In this document: one piece after another, positions 1 to 5,553 of the stretch
Layout: the number at the start of each line of letters is the position of its first letter
How positions within the stretch are numbered: position 1 is the stretch's first letter
NCBI GenBank assembly: GCA_022705365.1
Contig: JAKJEP010000207.1
Coordinates: 1 to 6,203 of the forward strand
DNA from: Planctomycetota bacterium
GTDB taxonomy: Bacteria > Planctomycetota > Phycisphaerae > Sedimentisphaerales > SM23-30
Reading direction: 5' to 3'
Length of the DNA stretch: 6,203 bases
Translations under genes and position numbers: made by a program
Notes under the pieces: generated by a model
The model's input: the letters and a program-made list of their open reading frames with translations, nothing else
Databases searched by the model: none
What the model was told of the DNA's origin: nothing

Positions 1-270
1 ATCGGCCGGCTGCGTTTTACTGCGCTTGCGACGCCGGGCCATACCCCGGGCGGGATTTCCTATTATTGCCTGGACCGGGTCTTTACCGGCGATGCCCTGT
101 TCTGCGGGTCGGTAGGGGGGACGGATACGGAGGCCGCGGCCCGGCTCCAGATCGAACAGGTTCGTAAAAACATCTTCACCTTGCCCGACCGGACGCTGAT
201 TTTTCCTGCCCACGGCCCTATGACTACGGTGGCGGCGGAAAAGTATGCCAATCCGTTTTTTCGAGAATGA
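1..270 (+). CDS. Metallo-beta-lactamase-fold hydrolase, C-terminal fragment
   Basis: This is the last 89 codons of a gene whose start lies left of the window. The frame is open from base 1 and stops at TGA 268-270. The fragment shows the second half of a glyoxalase II-like metallo-beta-lactamase fold: TPGHTPGG (fragment residues 11-18, His14), FTGDALF (28-34, with the metal-bridging Asp31) and PAHGP (69-73, His71). A closing NPFF precedes the stop, as in many short hydrolases of this family. In this family these His and Asp residues bind a two-metal, usually zinc, centre that hydrolyses thioesters or related esters; the first metal motif HxHxDH would lie upstream, outside the window. The substrate cannot be told from the fragment. 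The gene converges on the phosphatidyltransferase, with 31 bp between the two stop codons. Confidence 0.9.
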   Translation: MGRLRFTALATPGHTPGGISYYCLDRVFTGDALFCGSVGGTDTEAAARLQIEQVRKNIFTLPDRTLIFPAHGPMTTVAAEKYANPFFRE

Positions 271-301
271 AAATTCTCTTCCTAAGCTGTCCCTCCTCCA
301 T

Positions 302-1135
302 TTATAGCCCGCCGGTCATTGTTATGCTTTCTACGTCCACGAACAATATAATGCAGATATTGAAGGCGGTAACCAGGTCGTAGGGCAGCGTGCCGCGGCG
401 GTAGCGCCAGAGGGCCAGCCGCATGATGCCGGTCAGCGGGGCGGCGGGATCCAGTAAGGGCAGGTTTTTATCCAGGCGGTGGATTTGGCGGGCGGCGAAG
501 ATCAGCCGCCGCAGGACCGTCAAGGCCGGCAGGACCGCCAGCATGACCATCACTGTGCCGATATGGCCGCAAAACAATCCGATCAGGATACCCGCAATCC
601 GCTCGCCGCGCTGCCAGTAGCCGACCGGGCAGCTTTCGATGAAATTTTCCGCGCGGGCCTTGAAATAACTGATGAGTTCCGAATTGGTCAGGGCCACTAC
701 CGTCAAGACGGCCAGGAGCCGGGCGTGATTTTTTTCCGGATGGTTCAGGTAGTAAATCAAGATGCCGATGAAAATGGCCGCATCGGCGATCCGGTCCAGG
801 GAGGAGTCAAGAAATCCGCCCAGTTTGCTGATCTGGCGGCTGTTACGGGCGACGGCCCCGTCGAGAATATCAAAGGAGGCGGCCAGGATAATCATCCAGG
901 CGGCGGCAAAGGCGTAAAAACTTTCCCCTGTTCCGCAGCCGATCAGGTCGCCGCCGCCCCGGGCCAGCAGCACCGCAGCGGTGAGGGTGCTCAGCAGGCC
1001 CAGAAAAGTAAGTACATTCGGTCCGACGTGACAGCGAATCAGGAAGGCGGCCACATATTCCCGCGCAACAGCAATACTTCCGCCAAAGAGACGGGTAAAT
1101 ATGGCATTGCGATTGGCCCGAATGCGAGTGGCCAT
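302..1135 (-). CDS. CDP-alcohol phosphatidyltransferase (PI-phosphate synthase-like)
   Basis: This is a 277-aa integral membrane enzyme of the CDP-OH_P_transf family, which moves a phosphatidyl group from CDP-diacylglycerol (or another CDP-lipid) to an alcohol during phospholipid synthesis. The full catalytic signature is present: D89-xx-D92-G93-xx-A96-R97-x8-G106-xxx-D110-xxx-D114. In this family the Asp residues bind the divalent metals and the last one is the catalytic base. Hydrophobic stretches at about 42-58, 75-91, 118-130, 141-153, 180-205 and 255-267 fit a six-helix membrane core. SYFKARAE (156-163) and QRGER (175-179) resemble the phosphatidylinositol-phosphate synthase branch, but the acceptor alcohol is not certain. 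I chose ATG 1135, which has GGA about 8 nt upstream, over an in-frame TTG at 1150 that would add five residues and has no ribosome site. It is the last gene of the operon with rpsT and the TPR gene. Confidence 0.88.
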   Translation of the reverse strand: MATRIRANRNAIFTRLFGGSIAVAREYVAAFLIRCHVGPNVLTFLGLLSTLTAAVLLARGGGDLIGCGTGESFYAFAAAWMIILAASFDILDGAVARNSRQISKLGGFLDSSLDRIADAAIFIGILIYYLNHPEKNHARLLAVLTVVALTNSELISYFKARAENFIESCPVGYWQRGERIAGILIGLFCGHIGTVMVMLAVLPALTVLRRLIFAARQIHRLDKNLPLLDPAAPLTGIMRLALWRYRRGTLPYDLVTAFNICIILFVDVESITMTGGL

Positions 1136-1162
1136 ATTCGATTCCAGCAAAAGAAAAGGGGG

Positions 1163-1444
1163 TTAGCTGGTCTGTTTGGCCTTTACACTGTTAAGTTTCC
1201 GCGCCAGTTGTCCTTTTTTGCGGGCGGCGGTGTTTTTGTGCAGAGTACCCTTGGCTACCATCTGGTCGATCTGCTTTTGGGTTTCCCGCAGGGTTTTTTC
1301 TACGGTCGCCAGGTCAGCGGGGTTTTTGGCGATTTCCATGAATTTTTTGATTTGGGTTTTGGATGCGCTCTTCCGCGCCCGGTTCAGGGTGCGGCGTTTG
1401 GCGTTCTGCCGGATGCGTTTTTTCGCTGACAGCGAATGTGCCAC
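1163..1444 (-). CDS. rpsT: 30S ribosomal protein S20
   Basis: This is a 93-aa, very Lys/Arg-rich helical protein that binds 16S rRNA early in assembly of the 30S subunit. The N-terminus MAHSLSAKKRIRQNAKRRTL matches the S20 pattern (basic cluster, then RxRN-K-R). The middle (about 40-65) and the TLHKNTAARKKGQLARKLN segment (67-85) are also typical, and the length is close to the usual 85-95 aa. The start codon is GTG (1444-1442), preceded by AAAGGAG about 6-7 nt upstream, which is the best Shine-Dalgarno in the window. The gene lies 20 bp after the TPR stop and 27 bp before the phosphatidyltransferase start, so all three are probably co-transcribed. In E. coli rpsT is monocistronic and uses an unusual UUG start; the GTG here is another non-ATG start, but nothing visible shows autoregulation. 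Confidence 0.97.
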   Translation of the reverse strand: MAHSLSAKKRIRQNAKRRTLNRARKSASKTQIKKFMEIAKNPADLATVEKTLRETQKQIDQMVAKGTLHKNTAARKKGQLARKLNSVKAKQTS

Positions 1445-1464
1445 TAGTTACTCCTTTACTGAAA

Positions 1465-2925
1465 TTACTTCTTTTCCTGCTGCTGCTTGCGCAGGGAATC
1501 TACACGGTCTTTGACATCCTGATAATTATAATCGATCTGGGCGACTTTGCGATAGCAGTTGAGGGCCTGTTCGATATTTCCCTCTGCTTCATACGCCCGC
1601 CCCAGATTATAGCGCAATTCCTTGGCGATGGCCCCCTCCTGATCCTCCACAGCCTCCAGGGCCAGCTCGAAGGATTCGATGGCGTCGGTGTACCACTCCT
1701 TGAAGTAGAAACACTGCCCGATGAAGTTGATGGAAGCCACCCGGAAGCGAGGGTCGTTTCGGGCTTCCTGAAAGACCGGGATGGCCTGGTCATACTGCTG
1801 GGCGCGCATCAGCCGTTTGCCGTATTCGTATTTAATCCCCATGTCGGTCGGATAGTTCTCTACCGAGAGTTTATAATGCTCCAGCTCGATCCGGAGGGAT
1901 TCTTTGGTGGCCTCGACCAGTTGTTTTTTGGTATCCTGGTTATCCGGTTCATTCTTCAACTGCAATTGCAGTTTGCGAACCCTGCGGTTCCACTGCTTGA
2001 TACGGATCTGCCCGCTATGCTGTTTGTAGCGGAACTGTTTCGACTGGATATAGGACTTTTCCAGGATTTCAATAGCTTCGTTTTCGCGGTCTTCCTCTTC
2101 CGTGTCGCACAAGGCATTGACCAGGTTGTTAATCTTGCCGGGAATGGTGGGATTTTCCTGGTATTCGCGCCGGGCCTTTTCCAGGGCGTCGGCTTTTACG
2201 TCGGTAGAACGCAGCGATTGGCTTTGTGCCTGCAATTTTTCCTGATTGATACGGTCCTTGATGCTGTCACGGAAGTCGCCTTGCCCGTCATATTTCCCCT
2301 GCTGCATGGTGGTCTGGGCGGATAGGTCCCGCAAGGCGTTTTCCAGGTCCGTATCATGCGGCTTGAGCTGCAGGGCCTGCTGGCAGGCCTGCAAGGCCCG
2401 GGCAAAGGCCTCGATTTTGACATATACTTCCCGCAGTAAGATATAGGTTTGCAGCGAAGGCTTATCCTTCTGCCGGTTGAATTCGAATAGCAGATTGGCG
2501 AACCACAGGGTTGTCTGGCGGTAATCGCCTTCGGAAGCGGCCTTTACCAGGTCGGTCATAAGAGCGAGGTTGGTGGGATCCTTGCTAAGCAGGTATTCCG
2601 CCTTGAGCATGGCCTCTTTGGGAGTTTTCCCGGCACTTTTGCGGAATTTTGAGCTGTCGCCAAACATGCCGGCTTTTTTCTGACCGGCCTCTTTCCGGCG
2701 TAAAGCTACTTCCCGCAATGGTTTATGGCCTTCGTCCAAGGCATCCGGCCAGATGGAAAGTCCGTCCAGATACAATTCGATGGCGTAATCATAATTCAAG
2801 GCATAAGCCACTTCCGCGCCTTTTTTGAAAAATTCGCGGGCTTTGACCTTGAGTTCCTCCGGAAATTCCAGAACCGGATTGGCTCCGTTTTGATTTCCAT
2901 TGCCTTTGCTGTTTTCTAAAGCCAT
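1465..2925 (-). CDS. Tetratricopeptide-repeat protein
   Basis: This is a 486-aa soluble, charged, helical protein with no signal peptide or membrane segment. TPR-like helix pairs occur at about 31-60 (EFFKKGAEVAYALNYDYAIELYLDGLSIWP), 158-190 (ending ALQACQQALQLKP), 362-394 (YGKRLMRAQQYDQAIPVFQEA), 397-426 (IGQCFYFKEWYTDAIESFELA) and 435-468 (LGRAYEAEGNIEQALNCYRKV). A Lys/Gln/Arg-rich, probably coiled-coil region lies between (about 210-350), and the C-terminus is Gln/Lys-rich. TPRs bind other proteins; the partner is unknown, and I know of no named gene for it. It is first in the operon with rpsT, so a role near translation, ribosome assembly or membrane lipid supply is possible but purely inferred. 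ATG 2925 has no clear Shine-Dalgarno upstream. A sigma-70 promoter lies about 100 bp upstream. Confidence 0.88.
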   Translation of the reverse strand: MALENSKGNGNQNGANPVLEFPEELKVKAREFFKKGAEVAYALNYDYAIELYLDGLSIWPDALDEGHKPLREVALRRKEAGQKKAGMFGDSSKFRKSAGKTPKEAMLKAEYLLSKDPTNLALMTDLVKAASEGDYRQTTLWFANLLFEFNRQKDKPSLQTYILLREVYVKIEAFARALQACQQALQLKPHDTDLENALRDLSAQTTMQQGKYDGQGDFRDSIKDRINQEKLQAQSQSLRSTDVKADALEKARREYQENPTIPGKINNLVNALCDTEEEDRENEAIEILEKSYIQSKQFRYKQHSGQIRIKQWNRRVRKLQLQLKNEPDNQDTKKQLVEATKESLRIELEHYKLSVENYPTDMGIKYEYGKRLMRAQQYDQAIPVFQEARNDPRFRVASINFIGQCFYFKEWYTDAIESFELALEAVEDQEGAIAKELRYNLGRAYEAEGNIEQALNCYRKVAQIDYNYQDVKDRVDSLRKQQQEKK

Positions 2926-3020
2926 AAATTTAACAAATAAAATACTTTATGTTATTTTTGCCTTTGCCACGCTCCACGGCAGGTAACTAACTATTCGGGT
3001 ATTAAAACACTAAAACATTC

Positions 3021-3048
3021 AGAATACAGCATTTTCCTGGTTTGTCAA
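3021..3048 (-). promoter_or_regulatory. Sigma-70-type promoter of the TPR-rpsT-phosphatidyltransferase operon
   Basis: On the - strand a perfect -35 box TTGACA (complement of 3043-3048) is followed after 16 bp by TATTCT (complement of 3021-3026), which matches 4 of 6 bases of TATAAT. Transcription would begin near 3014, giving a leader of roughly 90 nt before the TPR start at 2925. The perfect -35 hexamer, the spacing and the position make this the best candidate promoter for the operon. Confidence 0.6.
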
Positions 3049-3057
3049 ATAAAAATG

Positions 3058-3069
3058 GACGCCAGCGTC
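3058..3069. promoter_or_regulatory. Perfect dyad next to the operon promoter (possible operator)
   Basis: GACGC-CA-GCGTC is a perfect 5-bp inverted repeat with a 2-bp centre. It lies 9 bp upstream of the -35 box of the - strand operon, centred about 50 bp before its predicted start point, a normal place for an activator. Its right arm reads on as GCGTCAAAA, almost the same as the right arm of the larger dyad at 3131-3150. Which protein binds is unknown. Confidence 0.35.
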
Positions 3070-3070
3070 A

Positions 3071-3114
3071 AAAGCTCTTCGACCCTATGTTATTGGGGGG
3101 CCAGAGCTGTTTTT
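3071..3114. terminator. Terminator-like hairpin with T-runs on both sides
   Basis: AGCTCT (3073-3078) pairs with AGAGCT (3103-3108), and inside it CCC (3083-3085) can pair with GGG (3098-3100). On the + strand the stem is followed by G-TTTTT (3109-3114), and on the - strand by TTTT (complement of 3070-3073). It could therefore stop transcripts in either direction. No known gene ends here. It may insulate the two divergent promoters or end an unrecognised short RNA. The internal loop makes it weaker than a classical terminator. Confidence 0.35.
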
Positions 3115-3130
3115 GGATGACGAAATCGAT

Positions 3131-3150
3131 TTTTGGCGGTTCCGTCAAAA
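3131..3150. promoter_or_regulatory. Dyad upstream of the sigma-54 promoter (possible enhancer site)
   Basis: TTTTGGCGG and CCGTCAAAA flank a TT centre and pair at 8 of 9 positions. The centre (3140.5) lies about 89 bp before the start point predicted for the sigma-54 promoter at 3204-3219. Activators of sigma-54 RNA polymerase normally bind dyads roughly 80-150 bp upstream, so the position fits. The binding protein is not identifiable from the window. Confidence 0.4.
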
Positions 3151-3203
3151 TGTCGTTAAAGTCATACACATATAGATTTAAGTTTTTTCGTAATTTCCCG
3201 GGC

Positions 3204-3219
3204 TGGCACTAGTCTTGCT
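3204..3219 (+). promoter_or_regulatory. Sigma-54 (RpoN) promoter, -24/-12 type
   Basis: TGGCAC (3204-3209), five bases, then TTGCT (3215-3219) matches the sigma-54 consensus TGGCACG-N4-TTGCW at all but one of the specified positions (T instead of G at 3210). The invariant GG (3205-3206) and GC (3217-3218) are exactly 12 bp apart. Transcription would begin near 3230, about 53 nt before the def start, with no other gene between. A TATAAT at 3233-3238 looks like a sigma-70 -10 box but has no -35 box at a usable distance. Confidence 0.6.
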
Positions 3220-3282
3220 AGACTGCCATTGCTATAATTTGATAAAACGCCGTGGAAAACAAAGGTAGAGATATAAATTATT

Positions 3283-3813
3283 ATGCTGATTGAAAATATG
3301 AAACTGGATAAGCTGTATATCCGCCATTACCCGGATCCGATTCTTCGGCAAAAAGCCGAAAATTTGACGGAAATTGGCGATACTATAGCCGCGTTGGCTG
3401 AGAGAATGACGGAAATCATGGTGAAAGCGGGGGGGATCGGGCTGGCGGCGACGCAGGTGGGGGTGCCGCTGCGAATGTTTATCTTCAGCCTGACGGCCAA
3501 GCCAGAAGATGTGCAAGTAATTATAAATCCTGAACTTAAGAACTTTCAGGGGGTGTCTGAAATTGAAGAGGGGTGTCTATCGCTTCCGGATGTCCGGGCG
3601 AAGGTTCGCCGGCCGGCGGCCTGTACGCTGACGGCGCGGGACCTGGATGGGAACGAATTTACCATGGATGCTGTGGATATGGCGGCTACGGTTATCCAGC
3701 ATGAAACGGATCACCTTGATGGGAAACTATTTATAGACCGGCTGTCCACCATATCCCGCTTTGCCTGCCGCCGGGGGATTCGCCAGCTCGAAGAGGAATT
3801 TGAGGACCGTTAA
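3283..3813 (+). CDS. def: Peptide deformylase
   Basis: This is a 176-aa cytoplasmic metalloenzyme that removes the formyl group from the N-terminal methionine of new proteins. All three family motifs are intact: GIGLAATQVG (51-60, with Gln58), EGCLSLP (96-102, metal ligand Cys98) and QHETDHLDG (139-147, metal ligands His140 and His144, catalytic Glu141). The length is typical (about 165-190 aa). ATG 3283 has AAAGGTAGAG 12-21 nt upstream, somewhat far; a second in-frame ATG at 3298 would give 171 aa but has no ribosome site, so the first is preferred only slightly. def is often paired with fmt (methionyl-tRNA formyltransferase), but here it stands alone: a terminator follows directly. The region ahead holds a sigma-54-type promoter, unusual for an essential housekeeping gene. 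Confidence 0.95.
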   Translation: MLIENMKLDKLYIRHYPDPILRQKAENLTEIGDTIAALAERMTEIMVKAGGIGLAATQVGVPLRMFIFSLTAKPEDVQVIINPELKNFQGVSEIEEGCLSLPDVRAKVRRPAACTLTARDLDGNEFTMDAVDMAATVIQHETDHLDGKLFIDRLSTISRFACRRGIRQLEEEFEDR

Positions 3814-3818
3814 CTCGC

Positions 3819-3838
3819 AGGGGCGAGAACCCCTTTTT
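3819..3838 (+). terminator. Intrinsic terminator of def
   Basis: AGGGG (3819-3823) and CCCCT (3830-3834) form a 5-bp GC-rich stem around a 6-nt loop, followed by TTTT (3835-3838), five nucleotides after the def stop codon. An overlapping alternative hairpin, CTCGC-AGGG-GCGAG (3814-3827), uses the same G-run and would exclude the terminator stem. Confidence 0.75.
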
Positions 3839-3884
3839 ATCGCCGCGGGCGTAAATGGAAATATGACGCTCCCGTTGGTCGCTT

Positions 3885-3979
3885 GTAAGTGCTTATTTTT
3901 GGTTTTCGAGAATTGATGTAAATCGTTATTTTTGGTTTGGGGAAATTGATGTAAGTCTTTATTTTACGTGAAAATCGAT
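3885..3979. repeat. Degenerate tandem repeat, 33-bp unit, about three copies
   Basis: Unit 1 (3885-3917) and unit 2 (3918-3950) are both 33 bp and agree at 26 of 33 positions. Both begin GTAA, have TTATTTTTGGTTT in the middle and end AATTGAT. A third, shorter and more diverged copy (3951-3979) begins GTAAGT and ends ATCGAT. The period is 11 codons, so open frames on both strands show an 11-residue repeat (for example PKPKI/RKPKI on the - strand). Without a start signal I take this as a DNA repeat, not a gene. Confidence 0.65.
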
Positions 3980-4003
3980 AGTCCGATAATAAAGTAGGGA
4001 TTT

Positions 4004-4139
4004 TAACGGTTGTAACGGTTGGGTAAGATTTTTGGTAAGATGGGTAAAAAATTTGGTAATTTGTAACGGTTAGGTTGAGTTGGTAAAAGTTGAATAAAGT
4101 ATAACAAAAGATGAAGATTTTGCTATAAAACATAGGTAA
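4004..4139. repeat. TAACGGTT / GGTAA repeat tract
   Basis: TAACGGTT occurs three times (4004-4011, 4013-4020, 4064-4071). GGTAA occurs six times between 4022 and 4139 (starting at 4022, 4034, 4043, 4055, 4082 and 4135). Near the right end AAAACATAG appears at 4127-4135 and again, 32 bp later, at 4159-4167, a spacing close to the 33-bp unit of the tract to the left. The function is unknown; it could be slippage-grown low-complexity DNA or a cluster of protein-binding sites. Confidence 0.45.
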
Positions 4140-4280
4140 AACACGAGGAAAGTATAGCAAAACATAGTAAAAAGTGAACGATTATTATACGTGACAATAT
4201 ATCAGGTATCGGTGAAGACAGAATTATTTTTGAAAAAAGATTGCCCAGATTAACAGCATAAAAAACCGGGGAAGAAGACG

Positions 4281-4383
4281 GCTGGCCACACCGCCTCAAG
4301 GTCGGAGGGGTGGGACGATTGGCAGGGGGAATCTTATCAGCTCGGAGAGCATCCCGATCAATAATCGGGACCGGTTTCCCCCC
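4281..4383. other. Cluster of nested inverted repeats (possible structured RNA)
   Basis: Several stems fit side by side. The first hairpin has GCCA (4285-4288) with TGGC (4320-4323) outside, and CACC (4289-4292) with GGTG (4309-4312) plus CCTC (4294-4297) with GAGG (4305-4308) inside. Next, GGGGGAA (4325-4331) pairs with TTCCCCC (4376-4382) and encloses two hairpins: GCTC-GGA-GAGC (4340-4350) and the perfect TCCCGAT-CAATA-ATCGGGA (4352-4370). The second set is a three-way junction. I recognise no known RNA family, and neither strand nor transcription is shown. Confidence 0.3.
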
Positions 4384-4489
4384 GTGAAGAGACATATGGG
4401 CCATGGTGCTGGGGGTAAAATAGCTTCCGGTTAGTGGTGGGCCGTTGACGGTCAAAAAAACACTGGAAAAATAGGGGGAATTTGATTGA

Positions 4490-4508
4490 GGGGCGGGAGG
4501 GGGAAGGG
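4490..4508 (+). other. G-quadruplex motif
   Basis: Four G-runs of 4, 3, 5 and 3 bases (4490-4493, 4495-4497, 4499-4503, 4506-4508) are separated by loops of only 1, 1 and 2 bases. This meets the classical rule of four runs of three or more G with loops of 1-7 nt, and such short loops favour a very stable parallel quadruplex on the + strand. It lies about 290 bp upstream of the SIR2 gene in a purine-rich stretch. Confidence 0.6.
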
Positions 4509-4794
4509 TACAATCCGAAGTTGTGGCGCGAAATCTGGAACATGTGCGGCTTTTAGCTGGGAAGCTGGGATGTATGGTATTTTGGAAAGACAGGACAGGC
4601 TGGGAGGGATGGGTTTTTATGGGTAGAGGTAATAACAGGAGGATGGATGGATTTAAAACGATATTATTCAAAGCGGGGGATAAACAAAAAATCATTGCAG
4701 GCGTAAAGAATAACGATTGATTGAAGATGAATATCACCGTGAAAATGAAGGCTGATAAGATAGAGATCAAGGTGCATGAAGAAAAGAGGAAAAC

Positions 4795-5553
4795 ATGCTA
4801 GATGAAAAATTAATCAAGGCAATAAATCGCGGACGTTGTTTCGCACTAGTCGGGTCTGGCCCTTCTTGTGAGATGGGATATCCTTCATGGAAGATGCTTG
4901 CTGAAGATGTTTATGAAGAATTAATAAATCGTAATATTTCCATTGACAAAAAGTCTTATGACAAATATTTGAAAGAGAATAAGTTACCTGAATTATTCAG
5001 ACAAGCCGAACAAGATGCCGGAGGACGAGAGTCGCTTATAAACATTTTAAAACCGCTTTTGTCGCCAAAACAAACATTAAGAGGAAGTATATATGAAAAA
5101 TTGGTTAAATGGCCAATTGCTTGCTACATGACAACAAATTATGATGATGAGTTAAAAAAACATCTTGACCAAACAAAAATACATTACGAAGTAATTAGGA
5201 ATCGCAAAGAAGATTTTTATGTAATTAGAGATGGTGTTAGCAATTTTATTATCAAATTACATTCTGACTTAGATTATCCTAATGAAGTAGTAATTACGTC
5301 TGCAGATTATCAAAAACTATATGTTGATACTGATGGACAATATTATCGAGATAAACTTCGACAAATATTTGAGATGTTTGATGTGCTGATAATTGGTCAT
5401 AGCATGTCAGATCCTGATATAGATTATATATTAAGGATGGCAAAACAAACAGCGAGCCCAATTCACCCCGTCTATATGATTATTGCCGACTCCACTCAAG
5501 CAGAAGAATGGGAATATCGAGAGAAATACAATATTACACTACTGTCCGGTTAA
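4795..5553 (+). CDS. SIR2-like NAD-binding domain protein, C-terminus cut by an IS
   Basis: The 252-aa product is a SIR2_2-type Rossmann domain, the NAD-binding or NAD-degrading module of many antiphage systems. Visible motifs are LVGSGPSCEMGYPSW (18-32, dinucleotide loop, canonical GAGxS read here as GSGPS), TTNYDDEL (113-120, Asn115), KLHSDLD (154-160, His156, canonical LHG read here as LHS), VITSADYQKLY (166-176) and IIGHSMSDPDIDYIL (199-213). In related NADases the Asn and His are catalytic, so the site looks intact. AGAGGA (4785-4790) sits 4 nt before ATG 4795. The protein ends soon after the last SIR2 motif; relatives normally continue with a short helical close and often a large sensor or effector domain. 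Its last two codons and stop lie in what looks like the left end of an IS. Base use is far richer in AT than in def or rpsT, suggesting transfer. Whether it is still functional is doubtful. Confidence 0.85.
   Translation: MLDEKLIKAINRGRCFALVGSGPSCEMGYPSWKMLAEDVYEELINRNISIDKKSYDKYLKENKLPELFRQAEQDAGGRESLINILKPLLSPKQTLRGSIYEKLVKWPIACYMTTNYDDELKKHLDQTKIHYEVIRNRKEDFYVIRDGVSNFIIKLHSDLDYPNEVVITSADYQKLYVDTDGQYYRDKLRQIFEMFDVLIIGHSMSDPDIDYILRMAKQTASPIHPVYMIIADSTQAEEWEYREKYNITLLSG

Larger units (their letters stand above)
3839..4794. other. Gene-poor AT-rich stretch between def and the SIR2 gene
   Basis: I find no convincing gene in these roughly 950 bp. The frames that stay open, including a 215-codon one on the - strand (4770-4123) and a 65-codon one on the + strand (4523-4720), translate to low-complexity or unrecognisable sequence without ribosome sites. 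The left half is AT-rich with degenerate repeats. The middle (about 4281-4383) is GC-richer with nested inverted repeats. The right half is strongly purine-rich on the + strand, with a G-quadruplex motif and many GGA/GGG runs. The whole looks like an accessory junction between core chromosome and acquired genes. Confidence 0.5.

Noticed and set aside
263..278. GAGAAT-GAAA-ATTCTC hairpin at the convergent gene junction as a terminator
   Set aside because: The stem is perfect with a GNRA-type loop, but it is only 6 bp, AT-rich, overlaps the stop codon and has no proper T-run downstream on either strand.
479..1429. Long + strand frame opposite the phosphatidyltransferase and rpsT
   Set aside because: It is a shadow of well-supported genes on the other strand, in GC-rich DNA where stop codons are rare. 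The same holds for 1363-2325.
3233..3238. TATAAT as a sigma-70 promoter for def
   Set aside because: No acceptable -35 box: TTGCTA lies only 12 bp upstream and belongs to the -12 element of the sigma-54 promoter.
3837..4160. 107-codon - strand frame with an 11-residue repeat
   Set aside because: The repeat follows from the 33-bp DNA repeat, and the rest is Tyr/Phe-rich low complexity. It also overlaps the def terminator.
3885..4170. CRISPR array
   Set aside because: Repeats are adjoining and degenerate, with no unique spacers between identical repeats and no cas genes.
4523..4720. 65-codon + strand frame with a GTG start
   Set aside because: No ribosome site, no family resemblance, Gly/Arg/Lys-rich composition dictated by the purine-rich strand.
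4123..4770. 215-codon open frame on the - strand
   Set aside because: It has no Shine-Dalgarno, a low-complexity N-terminus that is simply the complement of purine-rich DNA, and no recognisable motif. The central part (about 4250-4450, minus strand) reads somewhat protein-like and could be a decayed gene, but that is not enough to call.
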